From NCBI GenBank assembly GCA_000827205.1, contig KN832560.1:1288505-1352504 (forward strand): a stretch of 64,000 bases of DNA. The letters are read 5' to 3'. Below are positions 54,114 through 64,000 of the stretch, in pieces. The position numbers and the translations under genes were made by a program. The notes below the pieces were generated by a model, which did not search any database, was not told the origin of the DNA, and saw nothing but the letters and a program-made list of their open reading frames with translations. How positions within the stretch are numbered: the stretch's first letter is position 1; every line of letters starts with the position of its first letter. The stretch comes from Plicaturopsis crispa FD-325 SS-3 (lineage: Eukaryota; Basidiomycota; Agaricomycetes; Amylocorticiales; Amylocorticiaceae).

Positions 54114-56296
54114 ATGTTTGCCCTGTCTTTGCTACGGCTGATTGTTTTGCTTCAGACAATATTTTCGCCTGGCATATATGGTGCGCAATACCATGACCAG
54201 AGCACGCCGCGGCTGAACGACGGATTCAAGCTGCAAGAGACCAAAGTCTCTCCGCACTTGCCCGGCCATCAGCCAGCATTGCTGCAGCTCTCCCTTCTCG
54301 ACAGCTCGCATGATTTTTCGACGCTATCGCACCCCGCGTTCCCGCGTCATTCTGTGCGCATAAAGCACACAGAATTTTGCGATCCGACAGTCAGGTGAGT
54401 CAGTCCAACCTGAGTGAGGTATCTATTCGCGCATTGACGCCGGTATACCGCTGATAGGGCGTATACGGGCTATATCGATATTGAAGCAAGGCACCTCTTC
54501 TTCTTCTACTTTGAGAGTCGGAATGATCCCGCGCACGACGATGTACTGCTCTGGTTGAACGGCGGTAATCTCATAATTCACCTAGATATGTATATACGTC
54601 AACGTGCCTCATGCGCCGTCACACAGGTCCAGGAGGCTCGTCTACACTGGGGATGCTCATGGAGCTTGGACCTTGTACCATAGACGGAGCCAACCAGACG
54701 AAATTCAATCCATACGGCTGGAATGATCGCGCAAATGTGCTTTTCTTGGAGCAGCCTGTAGGCGTCGGCTATTCGTACGCGGACTACGGCGAGACTGTTG
54801 TGCGCATTCCACATTTCTCTCCGGTCTATGACACGACCTCACGCCGGCTATCTTTTCTTCGCAGACCACCACTGAAGAGGCGGCAAAAGATGTCGCGGCA
54901 TTCATGGCAATATTCTTTGAATCCATAGAAGGTCTGAGCGGACGTGCATTCAGTATAGCGGGAGAATCGTATGGGGTCAGCATGGACGCGTCAACTTAAT
55001 TCTCGCGCTCGTGGGCTTATTCGAACTGTAGGGCCGCTACGTCCCCCTTTTTGCGGCCGAGATCTACGACCAGAACCAGCGGTTAGAGGCGGCTGGAATG
55101 AACCGTATCAATCTGTCTTCAGTCATGATAGGTAAGGCAAGTCACATTTCGCTCGTCGATCGACTCTGACACCCGCGGCTCGTAGGCAATGGCATTGTGG
55201 ATCCCTCTTAGTAAGTCTTGGTCGTAATGCAATATCCCATAGGCCACAACGATTCACCTCATGGGCCAGCATGTCATCCGCGTATCACGAGATCCAATGC
55301 ACAAATACATCAGGATCGCCGCCTGTACAGAGCATCGCGTACGTTGTCCTCGACCCGTCACGCTCAGCGTGATTTCTTATCGCGCCATATTCTTGCCAGA
55401 GCCTGTGTGCGCATGAAACAAGCCGTATGCGACTATTTCCTCTACACGTATACCGGTCGTAGCTAAAAGGGAATCTCTCACAGCTCCCACGATGTGAAAA
55501 AGCCTGGCGCGACAACTGCATTGACTCCTTCGACGAGATGAACTGCCGCGCCGCACGCACGTTCTGTAGCACAGAACTCATGGGCCCTTTCGAATCTACA
55601 GGTAAGCTGTGGTCAAGCCACCGTCATCTGTGTGATCACTTATCTAACCATGTCCAAGGTCGAAGCATGTACGATATACGAACGGAATGTATTGGTCAAG
55701 TACAGGACACACTATGCTACCCCATCACAATGTATGGACTTCCTGCTACTCCCCTACAATCTCCTTACTGACGCGACATGACAGAAACATAACAGCGTAC
55801 CTCGACTCCCCCTCCACCCGTGCCCTCCTCGGCATCCCCGAATCCTTCCCGCCGTACAAGCCCGTATCTTGGCGTGTCAACTCGGCATTTGACCTCTCCG
55901 GTGACGAGCTCCGTCCGAGCCACCTGCATCTCGCAGCGCTGCTTGACCGTGGCGTGCGGGTCCTCGTCTACGCGGGGATGTACGACATGATATGCAACTG
56001 GGTCGGCAATGAGCGCATGGCGCGTGCGCTGGAGTGGAATGGCCAAGCTGAGTTCGGGCGCAGTGAGCTGAGGAAGTGGATCGTCGACGGTGAAGAGGAA
56101 GGGCTCGTGAAGCAAGCGGGGAATTTGGCATTCGTTGCGGTGAAGGATGCGGGACATATGGTACGTTGTGCTGCCGTATCGTCTCAGATTTGAACCGCTG
56201 ACGATTTGACTTCGTCAGGTTCCGTACGACAGGCCGCGCCAGTCGCTAGCTCTCGTCAACACCTGGTTATCCGGGACACCGTTCGAGGGCCGTTGA
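54114..56296 (+). CDS. Serine carboxypeptidase (peptidase family S10)
   Basis: About eleven exons that all join in frame. Signal peptide: [20 protein letters not shown]. Then a propeptide-like region, [20 protein letters not shown] (substrate-binding entry), [15 protein letters not shown] (oxyanion region), [27 protein letters not shown] with the nucleophile Ser, GNGIVDPSY, several Cys for disulphides (EIQC, CEKAW, FCSTE), [14 protein letters not shown] with the catalytic Asp, and [15 protein letters not shown] with the catalytic His. The triad is complete. Such enzymes remove C-terminal residues in the vacuole or outside the cell at acid pH. The signal peptide shows entry to the secretory route; vacuolar versus secreted cannot be decided. 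No defect seen. Confidence 0.93.
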
Positions 56297-56826
56297 TCTT
56301 ATGAAGGGACGTATTCAGGTACTCAAGAAACTTCTGCGTTGTTTATGAAGGGTACGGGATGATCGTGATATTGCTAAGCTATCATTGCTAGCTTGTATGT
56401 CAAGTATATCCGAAGAGGCTGTAAGTAGCAGTCGTGACTCGGTCTAGTCCGTTTTTCAGTAAGAGCGCAAATGCTTCCCTGTTTACAACGTCGTAAGTGG
56501 GAAGTCGAGTCCAAGAGATTCCGAGAAGAGTGGGGGCGGCATACTGTACAGAAAGATTTAACAGTTACAGGGTACGTTAGCGAAGATAAAGAAAATGGAG
56601 AGTCCCGAAACCACTGAAAGCAAGGGCAGAGGAAAGCGAAGGGGAAGTGCGTCATGTCCAACGCGACGGCAAGATATGCAGAGAGACCAAGGAAATGAAA
56701 CGGCGTAGTTTGGAGTGCCATAATATGCAGAGCTACGTGAAGATGTGAGTTAAGCCAGAAATCGTATGGCGAGCGTTCCAAGGCGGACGTACAAGGGAAC
56801 CATTTGACGGAGAGGTGAACAGAGAA
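56297..56826. other. Convergent 3' flank
   Basis: 530 bp between the stops of the carboxypeptidase and the membrane protein gene. No gene recognised. Confidence 0.5.
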
Positions 56827-57784
56827 TCAATGATCGAGCTCTTCAATAAATTTTGTGCCGCCCTCGAATGTCCGTATAGTCATGCCCGACTGGGTCGACA
56901 TATGCCGCGACGATTCTCGTATAGGCGTATACGCGCCCTCAGGAGAGGACAGCACATCGGGCGACTCGCTACGCATCGATCCTGTGACACTGACGTGTCT
57001 TGTGGGTGATGCGACGCGATCCGGAGTACGTGACTGATTCGGAAAGGCGTACGCAGACCCGGGGGAATACAGGTCGACGTGAACGCTCGAGGCAGACTCC
57101 ATCTCCCGGTAAGCCTCCGCAGTGCTCGGCGAGTCCGGGCGGCTTCGTGAGGGCGGCGCCGCAAATGACACGCCTACGGGGGGTGAGGGGCCCGCGTGCT
57201 CAAGATGCCGGTCAGCACCCTCCCCGCGAACCTCCCAGTCGTCACCCGACGCCGCCTGGGTCCATCCCTGCCCTCGCACGCCTCTGCCTATCCGCAAAGC
57301 ACCGGTTACCCTGTCCTTCAACGACTGTGGAGTCGACGTATCGCTCGCGGAATAATTGAACGGGGACGATGATGCTAGATCGTTTGCCCGCTGCTGATAA
57401 TGATGTGTTCGTGCACGACGGAGCTCACGATCTCGCTTGCTCGGTTCGTGGTTTCGTAAGAGGTAGAAGACCGCGCCACACGATACAATGATTATGAGAA
57501 TTAAGCAGACGATGAGTGCAATGAAACCTATGATTGACCAGAAGGGAAATTAGCCAACTGCAAGCAATACAGAATGTCCCTGCACCAGGTCTGCAGGTAT
57601 ACGTACCTCCAGATGAACCATTTATTTCAGGCATCTTCGACATGGCAGCACTCTTCGGAGGACCCGTAGGTGCCGGCTGGGATGTACTGGAACTTGGGAC
57701 TGGTGTCGACGATGGTGTCGGCTGTATTGTGAGCGTGGAGAGGACCACGTCCACCGTTGCGGGTGTTATAGGTGTCGTAGGCAT
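56827..57784 (-). CDS. Single-pass membrane protein with Ser/Thr/Pro-rich ectodomain
   Basis: Exons 57607-57784 and 56827-57527 join in frame (phase 1) to 292 residues. Residues 1-60 are Thr/Ser/Pro-rich (STLTIQPTPSSTPVPSSSTS), as in O-mannosylated stalks. One strong membrane helix follows, FIALIVCLILIIIVSCGAVF, with the intron just before it. A basic stop-transfer stretch comes next (KRDRELRRARTHH), then a disordered Ser/Pro-rich cytosolic tail of about 200 residues ending FIEELDH. No N-terminal signal peptide is evident, so the helix may act as a signal anchor, or the true start is upstream (57835 is an alternative). The architecture resembles fungal wall-stress sensor or mucin-like proteins, but no WSC domain or known family is present. 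Function unknown. Confidence 0.7.
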
Positions 57785-58387
57785 TGTTTCGTGAAAATTC
57801 GTGGTCAGATGCAGTATCCGAGGGCGTGTCTCCACTGACGTCGATGAGAAGAAAGCGTGCGATCCGATAACACAAGTCCCAGGATACTCTACAAGGTATC
57901 AAGAGCTGCTCCAAGTGCCCCGCATAAAAGAAAAACTGGACACAGACAATGCAGACGTGGTAGAACGAGACGAGAACGAGACATGCACCGACGTGCAGGT
58001 CCTCGTCTATGGCGGACAGCGGGACCAAATTGGAAAACGGACGCGAAATGAAGCGCCGACATCCGAGTCCGTCTTGCACAAAACGGTCACTATTTATCTG
58101 CGCACAAAGGACTGTCTTGCTCTCTTGCTGTGGACTAGCGCCTCGGTTTCTCTTTGTCCACAACGCAGCGTGTGTCTTGCCAGCCTCGCGACAATTTCAA
58201 TGGGCTTTTTCCGGCAGTTTCGCGATTTGTACTCGTCGAGTTGCTTTACCGGTCGTGCACTGGCCCGTCGGGGTGGCCTCGGGATGGCTCGCTCATAGTA
58301 GCGACCAGCAACCATTGTCCTTGAGAGTATAAGACAGCAAAAACACTCACTCATGGCCAAACTTCTACCCACCAACGCGCTATCGCT
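57785..58387. other. Divergent promoter region
   Basis: About 600 bp between two divergent starts. An open frame runs through part of it on the plus strand but shows no family similarity. Presumed to hold both promoters. Confidence 0.5.
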
Positions 58388-60548
58388 ATGTCCCATACCC
58401 CGACGCCTCTCAATTACGCGTCCGACCCGCTTTTGCCCAATGAGATATTGCAGGAGCTGCGGCTAATCTACCGCGAATGGCTAGAGCACGAATCGTGCGA
58501 CTCCGCCGTGATGGTAAGTTCTTCACTTTCGGCCCTGAGCGCCGCTAAACGTGTCTTTGTAGGGCTCAGATTTAGTGGCCAAGCATACCGAGGATCTGCG
58601 TTTTGCGGACAGCCTCTTTGTTCGTTTAATCAAGGCCGCAGACGCGTTCGAGGAGTACCTACGCGTCATTAAGACTGTCTTGGGTGCTACTAAGAAGGAT
58701 GCTTATGGCTATGATACGGCACGTTGGCAAAAGCGTCTATTTTCACTGTAAAGCTTACAACTTGAACAGAAAGCCATTGTTCCAGGGGTGGCTGCCCATA
58801 CGCTTCGTACCCGCAGGCGCCTTTTCGTAGCCCGGTCGTTGACGTTCCCCCCTCCGGATATATATACTGAGGACAATCTCGACAAGGCGGTATGTGCGAT
58901 TACTCGATAACCTTGTGCCTGCTCACAAGGTCTCACTCTCACAGATCAAACTCATGCCCGCAGCATGTTCAGTGTTTCGACCGTGCGATTTCTTCGATGG
59001 CCTGTCGGAGATACGTCCGGGACACCACGGATGGGCATTTGTGTTTCGTCGAGAGCTAGAGCAAGAATTATTTGGACGCGAGCGTTTCCAACTTATTCAT
59101 GTAGATGAACAGAACAAGAAGAAGTTCTTTGGCGTATACACAGCAATGCGATGGTCAGAGGGCGACATGAATGGACCCGAATTCCTGACTTTGAAACCTA
59201 AAGTGCGTCCTAGTCCGCTCTCGAGTAGACGGCAAAGTTTTTGACCCCATCTGTTCACGTCTAGGTCCGTGAGGCTATCATCATGCATCTAAGCATTGGC
59301 AGAGCCTCTGATGTTGCACCTATGCTCGCCGCGTCCCAAACGACCGTCTCGTGTGTCATCCTCCGCTGTGTGATGGGCGTCGAGCTTCCCTTAGAAAAGG
59401 CTGGACTGTTAGCTTCTGTCGGATTCAAGGACTTCTTGGAAGAGACCCGCGTCCGGCGCTTTCAAGAATACGACGAGAATCGCTTTCGGTACATTCAAGA
59501 TAAGCCTAATTCTTTCTCGAGGGGGACCGTATTTTCTGCTCCCGTCGCGCCAATTCCGCCAAAGCTCGACCCCAGCAACGCGCTACCTCACGACCCATAC
59601 ATGCAAGGACCTGGTAGCCGTGCCGGAGCCCCTCGCCGTGGAACTCCTCACCAGACGCCACCAAGCCAACACATGACTATCGCTCAATCCAACACGCCTC
59701 AAGGACTCGGTACTCTGCCCCAAGCCGCCACGGACAGTTCAGGGAGGCGCCTCAGCATCCCCCAGGCTGCATCTCATGACCCTGTGCCGCCTCCAAGACA
59801 CTCGTACAATCCCACTCCTTCCGCTTCAGAGGCTTCCCAGTCGGACGGTCCATCAAGCTGTCACGGTGGATCTCAGCACGGAAGCGATCATGTTCCTGCC
59901 ATTCCTCGAAGCCCCCTTCACTTCGGGCATGGCCACCCTGGGAATGCCTATGGACAGGGACCGAATATGCAGGAACCGCAGATCGCACCGCCCAACCATG
60001 TCAATCGCCCCGTATTCCAGTCGAATGGATATCCCCGCGCGCAGCATCACGGTTCGCAGCCAAGTTGGAATCCTCCTCCACCTTCTTACTTTGGCCGCCA
60101 ACTCCAGAACACTGCGTATCCAGGCATGGTCCGCTCAAATCAACATGTGCAGCCACAGACGTCTGGGATGGTCCGGCACGTGGGTGCCACCAACACGAAT
60201 GTCTATTCTACTCTAGCGCATAGCAACGGCTCAAATGCGACACCGCAGAGATATCCTCCTCCCTACGCCGCCCCGCCAATTGTTCACGGACGCGCGCTCA
60301 AAGATAATCCGAATTGGGCGCCTGCGCCGTTTAAACATGAAGTGCGGATGGCGAAGGGCGATCGAGCGCAGGCGCCCCCTGGAATCATGATGCGAGGGCC
60401 TGCGACATCCGTTAGCGGAGCTCCGCGTGCGCAGCTGCAGCCCATACGCACATCCCCTGCGCAAAGATACACCGTCCCCCTGCGCAAGATTTCTGAGGAG
60501 AAAGATAAGGATGCTGCGACGGGCGGACAGGAAAACGCTGGGGCATGA
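58388..60548 (+). CDS. Protein with folded N-terminal half and long disordered tail (DUF6697-like?)
   Basis: Five exons (58388-58513, 58563-58718, 58770-58889, 58945-59202, 59265-60548), all phase 0, give 647 residues. The second intron begins GC (ACG|GCACGT) and ends CAG; every alternative I tried hits a stop. Residues 1-180 are helical-looking (LPNEILQELRLIYREWLEHE). At about 195-255 there is a compact block: FVFRRELEQELFGRERFQLI, KKFFGVYTAMRW and LTLKPKVREAIIMHL. This faintly recalls the Agaricomycete DUF6697 block (YxGxY..., then LPxxVK), but the match is weak. From about 330 on it is Pro/His/Gln/Ser-rich and surely disordered, ending with an acidic and Lys-rich tail. Function unknown. 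Confidence 0.7.
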
Positions 60549-63269
60549 AGACAAAGAGGAAGTTCCTATCGATCGGTGGCGTCTGCGTTTATCTTCTCTC
60601 GATCTGCTTGTTTTGTATTCACTCACGTTGTGGAGACCGTCAGCTTTTGACGATACAATATATTTCAATTAAAACAATGGCTTGCGCTCGACGGGGCTCG
60701 AACACGGGATGCGTCGGCATTCAATGGGCGCATTCGATCGGTTTGGATCTCAGTCGCTTCAGCGCCCGAAATCTGCGGACCCAAAAAACGGACGATTACC
60801 CGGCATTTACACTTGCCCTGTGATATATGCGATGTTTGCCAAGGGGTAAAAAAAGGGTCACCGGACTCCGGTGAACTATGCCTCTTCGAGAGGCGTCGGG
60901 GCACCGCGCATCCGTCTGCCCTGATGTTATCGTGCGTCAGATTTATTTATCAGCTCCGCCGTCTGGTTCCGCGCTTGCGTTGCTTTGTTCATTGAGGTCG
61001 AGGCTCACAGGTCACCAGATTCTCGCATCCGTTCAACGAGGGGCCGTTCGCCCAGGAGCCGCGCACATAGAAGTCCATCCGTCTCTCGCTCAGGCTGCTG
61101 TAATATCGTCGCAGATACTTTGCTTGCTCGCTAGGGTGGGGGGCGGTGGGATCTTCGATAGCTTCATCATTGGACCCACGGTCGAGCACAATGTCCCCTC
61201 ACGAACTGCGTCCGCTAATGCGTGCTAGAACGTTATCCCGAAGGCCGAAACTCGAGCGCCCAAGATGACACCACACACACCGCTCAGCACATCAGGCTGA
61301 CATAGATAATACACACATATGGCGGCGTGCGGCGGTGTTAGGTGACGGACTGGTATGCTTATAGGACGCGCTGTCCAATGGAGATTGATGCGACTGCTGA
61401 ATTGCGACCAATTACCCGGACGAAAACTTGGAGACATCGCCAAAGTGCGAGCGGCGAACACAACAATATTTACGCACAGTGATGATGCCAGACTCTTTTC
61501 CAATCCATCATATACAGCGCGACGTACAATCCTATGCGGCCAGAGGCGGTGAAAAGGACTGAAAATTGGTGCCATGGAAAGGGTCACATCGTCACGGACA
61601 GCATAATTAATGAGATCTCAAGCACGAACTCGGAGATGCGTGCGGGGCTGCAAAATGGCTTTGCCGAGAGCTTGCCATCCGAGTTCGAATTCTAGCACCT
61701 GATTGGTAAATTATGATTCACTATCGAGTACCGCGCCCCTGGCCTACCGCTTGCTATCTACTTGCCACTGGTACTTCAAAGCTGAGACGCACCTTTAGCA
61801 CACGCAATCATTCGTGTGCAATTTCTGCGGCGTTACACGAATCACCGGCGGTGTGCGAGTCGTGATACGCTCCATAGGTTGTTGTCGAGGTTCGGGCGTT
61901 CAGTATCGCAAAGAAGCCTGACCGCGTGTGAATTGGCGCGCCATCTCTGTTCGGCAACTATTCGGTGCTTCTCTGGTTCAAGATGGAAAAGTTGTCTGCA
62001 AGCGGTGCCAATCATCCCCTCGTCTACGGAAAGTTTGTGCCTCTTTCGTCTGCGGGCCTTTCGTTGGAGAAGGAAAGAAAGCCTAGAAGTCGTCAATATC
62101 AGAGATGCGTTTTCTCCCCTCCTTTTCGCCCATCACAGGAGCTGCGAGCCTCGTGCTTTCTACAGGTCGCGACCCATGAGGCTAGCCTGAGTCCCCGAGA
62201 CGTCCAGAGATCCTGGGGGCTGGCCACGTATGATATATTTTCGAAGACACCGAAAGGAACGCCAAACGGCAATTATCGGCCCGTCTCAAGCTGGTATGTT
62301 TCGAATGGCTTATTTGGAGAACGAACGAAGCTCACGCGGTTAGATGTGAGCCGGGCTCGTTGGCTATTCTGTGGTGTCGAAGCCATAGAGCGTTCTCGAG
62401 GATGGAGTACTGCCTTATAGCACCGGGGGACATCGTAATTTTGATAGTGATCAGGCTTTTTTGACGGTGGCGGGTACCAAGCCTGGTGCGGATGCCCTCC
62501 CGGTCTTTCAATTTGCTTTGTCCGCCTCTTCAGGCTGCCAATGATTTAGTCGGTTCATGATCGTTCATTGTTCTCGACGCAAGCGCTAATGAACTTTGTC
62601 AGTTTTCATGTCGATTGCATCAAAGGAGGCAATTCATATAGTTTTGGGTGCAGATCCAAAGGAAAAATCCCCCAAGTCGCCGCGGCCTCATCAAAATAGG
62701 GTCAAAAGTTATTAGATTCGGAGTTGTATAATGCAGGCACATGATGGCTGCGAATAACGAGGGCGCCACATAACGCTGAGGGACTTTCGGGGGGTTGTGA
62801 GTTCAAACGCTATCATTTTACGCACTTTTCGTGGTTTGAAGAGAGCTGAAATGTTCTGCACCGTTAGGAACGCCGATGGCATACACTTTGAATGGGCGGG
62901 ACCTGCACATTTGCTGTACACCGGAATGAATGCCGTCGAGACCCCTCGATCATGATCGAGATCCAGAGGGTGAGCTTGATGAGGATATCAAGCGCCAGCA
63001 CACCGGCAGGCATTGTGACATATCCCCGCTCGACCTCAACTAATTTGCCGGTCAGTACAATAGCCATTTGCGCCCAGATTCGCCGAGAGATTGACATTTC
63101 CACTCCGAATGCGATACTGGCAAAGGGTCGTCCGCGAAGCAAGGAGAAGGCGGGTGGCTTTTAAAAGGACGAAACACGAAGATCTCTCGTTCTCTCTCTC
63201 CACCTCTTCCGCACCTCAATATTTCACCGGGCCCCTTCGACGCCCTTCACGACATTTGACGACTACAAA
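60549..63269. other. Long intergenic region upstream of the HMG gene
   Basis: About 2.7 kb without a supported gene. A CT-rich stretch (TCTCTCGTTCTCTCTCTCCA) at about 63180-63205 directly precedes the HMG gene, a common feature of strongly transcribed fungal promoters. Transcription-factor genes often have long upstream regions; that is the simplest explanation of the empty space. Confidence 0.5.
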
Positions 63270-64000
63270 ATGGCACCCGTCTCCGGTCAGGTAATGGGCT
63301 GGCAGCCAGACATGTCGGAACCGAACGAGATAGTCGACATCAATACCCAGGTAAGTGTCTGCCTTGAAGTCTATACGAGATCTGACCAACGCTTCATGGT
63401 CTTTGCCCAGTATCAGCACTTTCCAATCCCATCTAGTCCCGACTCATCGATAGGCACGATCGAACCACATAGCCCTATTCTTCTCTCCCGTCCTCGAAGG
63501 GTTGCCCCCTCCACCGATCGTCGCGCGCAGCGCAATCTGACGAAAAACCCCGACTACGTCGCTCGGCCCCGGAACTCGTTTATCATCTTCCGCTGCGAAT
63601 ACTCGGAGCTAAACGCCATAGCAAACGTCCCAGCCAAGGCCCGCCGTCCGAAACACAGCGACAAAACTCTCTCAAAGCGTGCAGCGGAAGTGTGGAAGAC
63701 GATGTCTGACGCGCAGAAGCAGCCGTACCACGAGATGGCGCAGTCCGAGCGGCTGGAGCACGCAGAAAAGCACCCATCATACAGATTCCAGCCGTCGAAG
63801 AAAACACAGCGCCAGGGCTCGCGCGATTGCCAGCGCCAGCCATCGCGGGCGGCGTCCAAGCCCCGGAGCCTCAAAACCCCCAAGGCTAGCTCGGGAACGT
63901 TATCTGGGGAGGAATCGGCTCCTCCACCACATTCGCCATCGTCGTCGTGCGCACCTAGCCCATCTGTATCGTACCCGCAGCAGCGCTCGTCGTCTGTTCC
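63270..64000 (+). CDS. HMG-box transcription factor (MATA_HMG type), 5' part
   Basis: Exon 1 63270-63350 (MAPVSGQVMGWQPDMSEPNE), intron 63351-63410 (GTAAGT..CCCAG), exon 2 from 63411 to beyond the window. The HMG box runs from about residue 80 to 155: YVARPRNSFIIFRCEYSELN, KTLSKRAAEVWKTMSDAQKQ, PYHEMAQSERLEHAEKHPSY. The RPxNSFIxFR start and WK.MS...K.PY...A box are those of the fungal mating-type-like HMG class, which bind the DNA minor groove and act in sexual development and differentiation. After the box a basic, Ser/Pro-rich region begins (QPSKKTQRQ). I cannot say whether it is a mating regulator; position outside any recognisable mating locus argues for a general developmental regulator. 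The 3' end is missing. Confidence 0.9.
   Translation, partial: MAPVSGQVMGWQPDMSEPNEIVDINTQVSVCLEVYTRSDQRFMVFAQYQHFPIPSSPDSSIGTIEPHSPILLSRPRRVAPSTDRRAQRNLTKNPDYVARPRNSFIIFRCEYSELNAIANVPAKARRPKHSDKTLSKRAAEVWKTMSDAQKQPYHEMAQSERLEHAEKHPSYRFQPSKKTQRQGSRDCQRQPSRAASKPRSLKTPKASSGTLSGEESAPPPHSPSSSCAPSPSVSYPQQRSSSV

Noticed and set aside
59776-60216. Alternative frame within the disordered tail of the 58.4-kb gene
   Set aside because: The main frame continues open for 428 codons and fits the splicing of the upstream exons.
60680-60790. tRNA-like B box on the minus strand (GTGTTCGAGCCCC)
   Set aside because: Only part of an acceptor stem can be formed, the T-stem has two mismatches and no A box is present.
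1-64000. CRISPR arrays, bacterial operons, rRNA genes, LTR-type or other capsid-bearing elements
   Set aside because: Searched by eye on both strands; no spaced identical repeats, ribosomal sequence, reverse transcriptase, integrase or long terminal repeats recognised.

Overview
This is nuclear DNA of a basidiomycete fungus of the class Agaricomycetes. Coding exons are split by many short introns of about 50-75 bp. Several families largely confined to, or strongly expanded in, mushroom-forming fungi are present (DUF6699, DUF6535, DUF6698, cerato-platanins, fungal 2OG-oxygenase-like proteins). There are no bacterial-style operons and no CRISPR. A wood-decay or litter mushroom, perhaps of the Polyporales, fits, but the sequence alone does not prove it. 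Positions 19965-20681 are an unsequenced gap (N).

Layout. 1-534: end of a DUF6698 gene. 1.4-5.1 kb: a DUF6699 gene split by an insertion of about 2.3 kb that carries a 28-bp GC-rich minisatellite. 5.4-8.7 kb and 13.6-16.9 kb: two damaged DUF6535 membrane-protein genes pointing at each other, with an intact protein kinase gene (9.3-11.3 kb) and a hAT-like MITE between them. 17.1-34.2 kb: a duplication-rich core with four more DUF6699 genes, an intact and two decayed cerato-platanin copies, a decayed second copy of the kinase and a 156-bp tandem repeat. Its two ends are copies of one DUF6699 + cerato-platanin segment; the right copy carries a TA-flanked MITE that the left copy lacks. 35.1-36.9 kb: a further intact cerato-platanin and a small secreted cysteine protein. 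39.1-42.3 kb: a large 2OG-oxygenase-like gene that seems to have lost its metal ligands. 43.3-48.5 kb: a Na+/K+-type P-type ATPase, tail to tail with an MCP1-like (DUF1691) gene. 50.4-53.6 kb: two further DUF6699 genes. 54.1-60.5 kb: a serine carboxypeptidase, a single-pass membrane protein and a protein with a long disordered tail. 63.27 kb to the end: the start of an HMG-box transcription factor.

How it fits together. The right-hand third (39-64 kb) is mostly single-copy housekeeping or regulatory genes. The left part is an accessory region shaped by repeated duplication, inversion and decay. Its theme is the DUF6699 family, with seven members in 52 kb. Each has a short N-terminal motif (GRPRxSxEDYYGP), a variable linker, a basic linker motif and a C-terminal DUF6699 domain. 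Several also share a conserved upstream leader. Function is unknown; the cluster looks like a birth-and-death gene array.
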